DNA of 64,000 nt, from contig JADKGZ010000018.1 in assembly GCA_016722025.1 (NCBI GenBank), positions 4,266 to 68,265 of the forward strand, given 5' to 3'. How positions within the stretch are numbered: position 1 is the stretch's first letter; every line of letters starts with the position of its first letter. The DNA comes from Acidimicrobiaceae bacterium. Its GTDB lineage: Bacteria > Actinomycetota > Acidimicrobiia > Acidimicrobiales > Ilumatobacteraceae. The position numbers and the translations under genes are program-made. Under the pieces are notes generated by a model, which did not search any database, was not told where the DNA came from, and saw nothing but the letters and a program-made list of their open reading frames with translations. Positions 60,233 to 64,000 of this stretch are shown here, in pieces.

Positions 60233-60886
60233 CTAGTTACGACTAAAGGTGCCAGTGACCTCGGCAGATGCGGTTTGGGCCGAGGTGATCGCTGCGATCA
60301 GCTCGGTGGCCGGTGTGCCGTTGTCGAGCCCTGTCGCATTGTCAAGATAGTGCACCGTGATGGCGTACCGGTGCGTGCTGCCTGCCGGTGGGCAGGGGCC
60401 GGTGTAGCCGATGTCGTCGAGGCCGTTGGTGGCCTCGTAGGCATCGAGCGGCACGGTGGCCTCGTCGAGGGCGATGCTCTGCGGCGGGATGCCGGCGATC
60501 ACCCAGTGCGCGAAGCCCGGTGCGTCGAGGTCGCTCAGGGTGATCGCGATCTCGACGGTGCCGGCCGGGGCCGCGCTCCAGGAGAGCGCGGGAGACACGT
60601 TGAGGCCGTCGCACGTGTAACGGGCGTCGATGGCGGCGCCGGTGCGCCACGGCGCGGTGACCAGCAGCACCGGTGCGGCCGGAGGCAGGGTGATGGTGGA
60701 GGTGACGGCATCGTCGATGCCGTCGGGATCCACGAAGGTCGGGTCGTCGGTGGACGACGGAATGGGCACGGAGATGGATTCGGTCTGGTCGGAGGAGGCC
60801 GGGCGCAGCGTGCGGCCGTCGTTTCGGCAACCCCCGACGACCATCAGCAGAAGACAGGAGAGGGTGATCGTGGCTACTCGTCGCAC
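60233..60886 (-). CDS. PEBP/YbhB-type lipoprotein
   Basis: A 217-residue lipoprotein: ATITLSCLLLMVVGGCRND is a signal with lipobox Cys. The mature domain has DARYTCDGLNVSPALSWSAAPAGT, LSDLDAPGFAHWVIAGIP and YTGPCPPAGSTHRYAITVHYL, the conserved signature of YbhB/YbcL phosphatidylethanolamine-binding-like proteins. It probably binds a small ligand outside the membrane, which is unknown. Its stop lies 40 bases upstream of the GGDEF-EAL gene. Confidence 0.9.
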   Translation of the reverse strand: MRRVATITLSCLLLMVVGGCRNDGRTLRPASSDQTESISVPIPSSTDDPTFVDPDGIDDAVTSTITLPPAAPVLLVTAPWRTGAAIDARYTCDGLNVSPALSWSAAPAGTVEIAITLSDLDAPGFAHWVIAGIPPQSIALDEATVPLDAYEATNGLDDIGYTGPCPPAGSTHRYAITVHYLDNATGLDNGTPATELIAAITSAQTASAEVTGTFSRN

Positions 60887-60930
60887 CGGTGCAGCCTACG
60901 CAGCGGTGGGTCGCGTGAGGGTGCAGGGGA

Positions 60931-60936
60931 TAACGT
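60931..60936 (+). promoter_or_regulatory. -10 hexamer TAACGT of a probable leaderless promoter
   Basis: TAACGT, then 6 bases, then the GTG at 60943 of the mycothiol amidase gene. Confidence 0.5.
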
Positions 60937-60942
60937 GCCGGC

Positions 60943-61860
60943 GTGGAATCCAGCCCCCTCTGCGTGCTCACCGTGCACGCTCACCCCGACGACGAAGCGT
61001 CCAAAGGCGCGCCCACGCTGGCGAAGTACCACGCCGAAGGTGTTCGCACGGTGCTGGTGTGCTGCACCGGCGGCGAAGAGGGCGATCTGCAGAACCCCGG
61101 CCTGCGCGAGCCGGGGCAGCCGTTCCACGATCTCAGCGCCGACCAGGAAAAGGCCCTGTTGGCCGAACTGCGCCCGCTCGAGCTGGCCCGTTCCGCCGCC
61201 ATCATCGGCTTCGACGAGGTGGTGATGCTCGGCTACCGCGACTCGGGCATGGCCGACTCGGAGGCCAACCACCACCCCGACTGCTTCCACATGGCCCCGC
61301 TCGACGACGCAGTGGGTCGGCTGGTGGCCATCATCCGCCGCGAGAAGCCGCAGGTCATCATCACCTATGGCGACGATCAGCGTGGCTACCTGCATCCCGA
61401 CCACCTGAAGGTGCACGACATCTCCGGGCCGGCCTTCGACCGCGCCGGCGACCCGGCCTGGTACCCCGAGTTGGGTGAGCCATGGCAGCCGCAGAAGCTG
61501 TACTACACGGTGTGGTCGAAGGCGCGGCTGATGGCCGTGCACGAGGGCATGATCAAGCATCGCGGCGAGTCGCCGTACGAGCAGGATTGGCTCGATCGGC
61601 CCGGCCACGACCATCGCATCACCACTCGCATCGAGGTCGGGCCGTATCTGTGGGCGCGCAGCGGTTCGTTGCGGGCGCATGCCACTCAGGTCGACCCCAC
61701 CGAGCCGTGGTGGTTCGGCCTCAGCGACGAGCAGTTGGCCGAGGCCTACCCATGGGAAGACTGGATCCTCGCCCGTTCGCTGGTCGGCGAGCCCCAGCAG
61801 GGTGAGCTGGAGGGCGACCTCTTCGCCGGTGTCCCACGCTCCGTCGGCGTCTCGCGATGA
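60943..61860 (+). CDS. mca: Mycothiol S-conjugate amidase (PIG-L/LmbE family)
   Basis: A 305-residue protein starting ESSPLCVLTVHAHPDDEASKGAPTLAKYHAEG, where AHPDDE is the zinc-binding signature. VLVCCTGGEEGDLQNP and YLHPDHLKVHDIS hold the remaining zinc His and catalytic residues. WQPQKLYYTVWSKARL is characteristic of Mca. It cuts mycothiol conjugates of electrophiles for detoxification, a pathway limited to actinobacteria. Deacetylase MshB is a related alternative, but the length and YLHPDHL context favour Mca. Its stop overlaps the next ATG (ATGA). Confidence 0.85.
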   Translation: MESSPLCVLTVHAHPDDEASKGAPTLAKYHAEGVRTVLVCCTGGEEGDLQNPGLREPGQPFHDLSADQEKALLAELRPLELARSAAIIGFDEVVMLGYRDSGMADSEANHHPDCFHMAPLDDAVGRLVAIIRREKPQVIITYGDDQRGYLHPDHLKVHDISGPAFDRAGDPAWYPELGEPWQPQKLYYTVWSKARLMAVHEGMIKHRGESPYEQDWLDRPGHDHRITTRIEVGPYLWARSGSLRAHATQVDPTEPWWFGLSDEQLAEAYPWEDWILARSLVGEPQQGELEGDLFAGVPRSVGVSR

Positions 61861-62084
61861 GCGTGCAGTACCGGGTGGTGTTCGCCAAGAACGACGAAGC
61901 GGTAGCCGGCCCCGACGACGCCGATGTCGTGGTCACCATCGGTGTTGCCGATGCAGGGCTGGCACCGGCCACCGCGTTCATGCTGGGCAAGCTGAAGAAC
62001 ACCGGGCCCACCGGTGCGTTGTTCGCCGCCTTCCGTGATGGCTCGGCGGCAGCGGCGATCAGCCGGCTCGCATCGCGTCCCTGA
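61857..62084 (+). CDS. Short SCP2-like protein
   Basis: A 75-residue protein whose DDADVVVTIGVADAGLAPATAFMLGKLKNTGPTGALFAAF resembles the C-terminal part of SCP2 sterol-carrier domains. It is much shorter than a full SCP2 domain (about 100-110 residues). It is translated with mca through ATGA. Its 3' end overlaps the convergent deacetylase gene by 26 bases. Function and ligand are unknown. Confidence 0.6.
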   Translation: MSVQYRVVFAKNDEAVAGPDDADVVVTIGVADAGLAPATAFMLGKLKNTGPTGALFAAFRDGSAAAAISRLASRP

Positions 62085-62907
62085 GCGCTCGGTAGCCGAT
62101 CGGTGTCGCGCCCGACTCGGCCAGCAACGTGCGCAGGGTGGCATCGGCGGTGACCAACTCGTGGTCGTCGATCCAGAGTGCGGCGGCGTCGGTGATGGCC
62201 CGCACCTCCGGAGTGTCGATGGACGGCTGGACGTGGATCTCGGTGACGCCCGCGGGCAAGCTGCGCACCGCGTCGTAGACCCGCTCGCGGCTACCCGCTC
62301 GCCAGTCGTGGTCGAAGTGATCGGGGAACACGACGCCTTCCTCCGCGGCCAACCGGCGGAAGGGGAACCCGGCCTGCTCGGCGGTGATGGTGGAAGGCAG
62401 GCGGATGGGCAGGCGGAACTCGCACGCGAGCTCGAGGTACACATCGAAGAACTCGGGTCGCAGCGTGATCACCGAGAGGTGCGGCGCCAAGTGCGTGACA
62501 TCGATGCCCCACGCCATCGCGCGTTCGATCTGCGCCCGGCACTCGCGCAACACCTCCGCCGGGTCGGCGTGCTGCCACAGATCGTCGACTTCGCGCGGGA
62601 AGCCGCCTTCGCCCGACAGCAATGACGGAGCGTGCGTGATGGGGCCGAAGCGGTAGGCCGCGTGCTCGCAGTTGAGCGTGAGGTGCACGCCGATGTCGTC
62701 GGTGGGTTGGCACCGAGCGGCCGCATCGCGTGCCCACGGAGCGGGCACCATCAGGCTCGCGCAGGTGGCGACGCCGTGATGCAGCGCGTCGAGCACGCCC
62801 TCGTTGGCGGCGTGGCAGCTACCCAGGTCGTCGCAGGAGATGATGACCAGCCGTGCCTCGGGGCCGTACCCGAGTCGTTGGGCGAGAGAGCGTGAGGGCG
62901 CGGACAT
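62059..62907 (-). CDS. ChbG/HpnK (YdjC-like) carbohydrate deacetylase
   Basis: A 282-residue protein with RLVIISCDDLGSCHAANEGVLDALHHGVATCASLMVPAPWA, where DD and the later GVHLTLNCEH hold the metal and catalytic residues. THLAPHLSVI contributes a further His. The family deacetylates chito-oligosaccharides or hopanoid precursors. The start ATG at 62907 has TAGCGT eight bases upstream. It lies next to a nuclease gene on the same strand and is convergent with the SCP2-like gene. Confidence 0.88.
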   Translation of the reverse strand: MSAPSRSLAQRLGYGPEARLVIISCDDLGSCHAANEGVLDALHHGVATCASLMVPAPWARDAAARCQPTDDIGVHLTLNCEHAAYRFGPITHAPSLLSGEGGFPREVDDLWQHADPAEVLRECRAQIERAMAWGIDVTHLAPHLSVITLRPEFFDVYLELACEFRLPIRLPSTITAEQAGFPFRRLAAEEGVVFPDHFDHDWRAGSRERVYDAVRSLPAGVTEIHVQPSIDTPEVRAITDAAALWIDDHELVTADATLRTLLAESGATPIGYRALRDAMRAG

Positions 62908-62915
62908 CGTTGCGA

Positions 62916-62921
62916 ACGCTA
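62916..62921 (-). promoter_or_regulatory. -10 hexamer TAGCGT of a probable leaderless promoter
   Basis: TAGCGT, then 8 bases, then the ATG at 62907 of the ChbG-like gene. It overlaps the 3' end of the nuclease gene. Confidence 0.45.
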
Positions 62922-63440
62922 TCCGCTGCACCCGGCCCACAGGCCCAGGTCGGCGGCCTCCGCAGTTCGGGCGGCGGCAACGAACTGGTCGGCGTGGGCC
63001 ACGTTGGGCGCGATGGTGAGCGGCAGCGCGTACCCCTGACCGATGATCTCCATGTTCACGAACAAGCCGTCGTCGCTGCGGTACACGTAGGCCAGCAACC
63101 TGCCGTAGGCGTCGCGTGCCTCGACATCGCGTTCGAGGTGCAGCGAGGTGCCTTCAGGAAGCAGCGATCTGGTGAACGCGGTTGCCTCGGGGCCGAAGCA
63201 CTGCACGGGGGTGTCGGGCTTCTTGGTCTCGGGCGTGTCGATGCCGATGAGGCGCACACGCTCCTCCACACCATCGACCTCGACGCCGATGGTGTCACCG
63301 TCGGTCACGTACACGACGGTGGCGTTGGGGGAGAGCGCGGTGGCGGGGTCGGAGGTGGCCCGTGTGCCTGCTGCCCGGCCGGGCGTGTCGGTGCACGCCG
63401 CGGCCAGGGCGATGAGAGCGATGAGTGCAACGGGCCGCAT
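62919..63440 (-). CDS. Secreted thermonuclease (staphylococcal nuclease-like) lipoprotein
   Basis: A 173-residue protein: a short signal ending in ALAAACTD (lipobox Cys), then VVYVTDGDTIGVEVDGVEERVRLIGIDTPE, the metal Asp and active Arg region of the SNase fold. Later come LERDVEARDAYGRLLAYVY (second active Arg/Glu region) and NMEIIGQGYAL. It degrades extracellular nucleic acids with calcium. Its start at 63440 has GATAGA a little upstream. Confidence 0.92.
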   Translation of the reverse strand: MRPVALIALIALAAACTDTPGRAAGTRATSDPATALSPNATVVYVTDGDTIGVEVDGVEERVRLIGIDTPETKKPDTPVQCFGPEATAFTRSLLPEGTSLHLERDVEARDAYGRLLAYVYRSDDGLFVNMEIIGQGYALPLTIAPNVAHADQFVAAARTAEAADLGLWAGCSG

Positions 63441-63487
63441 CGGCCCGTTCTATCGGTTGGACGGTGGTTCCAACCGCCGGTGAGTGA

Positions 63488-64000
63488 TTACAGCCGCTCG
63501 ATGATGGTGCCGGTGCCCAGACCGCCACCGCAGCACATGCTGATCAGGCCGTAGCGGCCACCGATGCGCTCGAGCTCGTACAGCGCCTTCGTGATGAGGA
63601 AGCCGCCGGTACCGCCCAGCGGATGGCCGAGTGCGATGGCGCCGCCGTTGGGGTTGGTCTTCGCCGGGTCGGCGCCGACTGCCTTCTGCCAGGCGAGCAC
63701 GACCGAGGCGAACGCTTCGTTGATCTCGAAGGTGTCGATGTCGTCGATGCTGAGGCCGGTGCGGGCCAGCAGGCGTTGGGTGGCATCGATCGGCCCGGTG
63801 AGCATCAGCACGGGGTCGACGCCGACGTTGCACGTGTCGACGATGCGGGCGCGGGCCTTGAGGCCGAGCGCGTCGGCCTTCTCCTGCGTCATCAGCAGCA
63901 CCGCACTGGCGCCATCGCTGATCTGGCTGGAGTTGCCGGCGGTGTGCACGCCGTTCTCGCGACCGACCGGCTTCAGCGACGCCAACTTCTCCATGGTGGT
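63488..64000 (-). CDS. C-terminal part of a thiolase (acetyl-CoA acetyltransferase)
   Basis: The frame enters from beyond the window end, so the 5' part is missing. NSSQISDGASAVLLMTQEKADALG, EINEAFASVVLAWQ, GGAIALGHPLGGTGGFLIT (catalytic His) and MCCGGGLGTGTIIERL (catalytic Cys) are the diagnostic C-terminal thiolase motifs. It condenses or cleaves acyl-CoAs in fatty-acid oxidation or synthesis. The C-terminus is complete and terminates just before the SNase gene on the same strand. Confidence 0.94.
   Translation of the reverse strand, partial: TTMEKLASLKPVGRENGVHTAGNSSQISDGASAVLLMTQEKADALGLKARARIVDTCNVGVDPVLMLTGPIDATQRLLARTGLSIDDIDTFEINEAFASVVLAWQKAVGADPAKTNPNGGAIALGHPLGGTGGFLITKALYELERIGGRYGLISMCCGGGLGTGTIIERL

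Overview
The window is high-G+C DNA (about two thirds G+C by eye), densely coding, with short intergenic gaps and many ATGA/GTGA overlaps. A mycothiol S-conjugate amidase, a DUF501 protein, a form II CO-dehydrogenase-type molybdenum hydroxylase cluster, several acyl-CoA enzymes and many apparently leaderless genes point to an actinobacterium. An Acidimicrobiia-like (Ilumatobacter-type) organism is my best guess, but no rRNA or core marker gene is present to prove it. I saw no tRNA, rRNA, CRISPR array, integrase or transposase, and no gene-free stretch longer than 300 bases.

Layout. 1-5500: the end of a cytochrome c domain, a membrane protein, a triple-FAS1 lipoprotein, an arylformamidase-like hydrolase, a GMC oxidoreductase and an AhpD-like protein. 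5549-12341: a putative sulfide/persulfide response region. It holds an MMPL transporter, a DUF2892 protein, an ECF sigma/anti-sigma pair, a TauE/SafE exporter, a rhodanese, a CstB-like persulfide dioxygenase-rhodanese and a DUF2202 protein. It carries three CsoR/CstR-type palindromes, two of them identical 16-mers. 12428-24501: a serine hydrolase, ThrH, an acyl-CoA synthetase, a beta-CASP RNase, TauD, a PaiB-like protein, aminopeptidase N, a PfkB kinase and a phosphohexomutase. 24654-34581: a secreted SGNH hydrolase and a nucleoside-salvage neighbourhood (upp, adenosine deaminase, BMP-type ABC transporter), plus queF and a CoA-transferase.

34703-41229: an SGNH hydrolase; a DUF559 (Vsr-like) gene flanked by two copies of a 68-bp palindromic element; a 31-bp tandem repeat; two enoyl-CoA hydratases; and small genes including a Ppx-like/DUF501 pair. 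41243-55201: the CO-dehydrogenase-like system. Accessory genes coxG, mobA-like, xdhC/coxI, coxE and coxD are separated from structural coxM-coxL-coxS by a GH13 debranching enzyme, a DAO-type oxidase, a PIN-like protein and a PAP2 protein. 55346-64000: membrane proteins (rhomboid, CPBP protease), a PAS-GGDEF-EAL protein, a PEBP lipoprotein, mycothiol amidase, an SCP2-like protein, a ChbG-like deacetylase, a nuclease and the end of a thiolase.

Two cross-cutting patterns deserve attention. First, a TANNNT hexamer lies 6 to 8 bases before the start codon of about fifteen genes, which implies widespread leaderless transcription. Second, six genes (MMPL, acyl-CoA synthetase, PaiB-like, SGNH hydrolase, the 37742-38316 gene and coxS) each look broken by one small indel. 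Base-level sequence errors or recent decay are both possible, so those gene models should be read as provisional.
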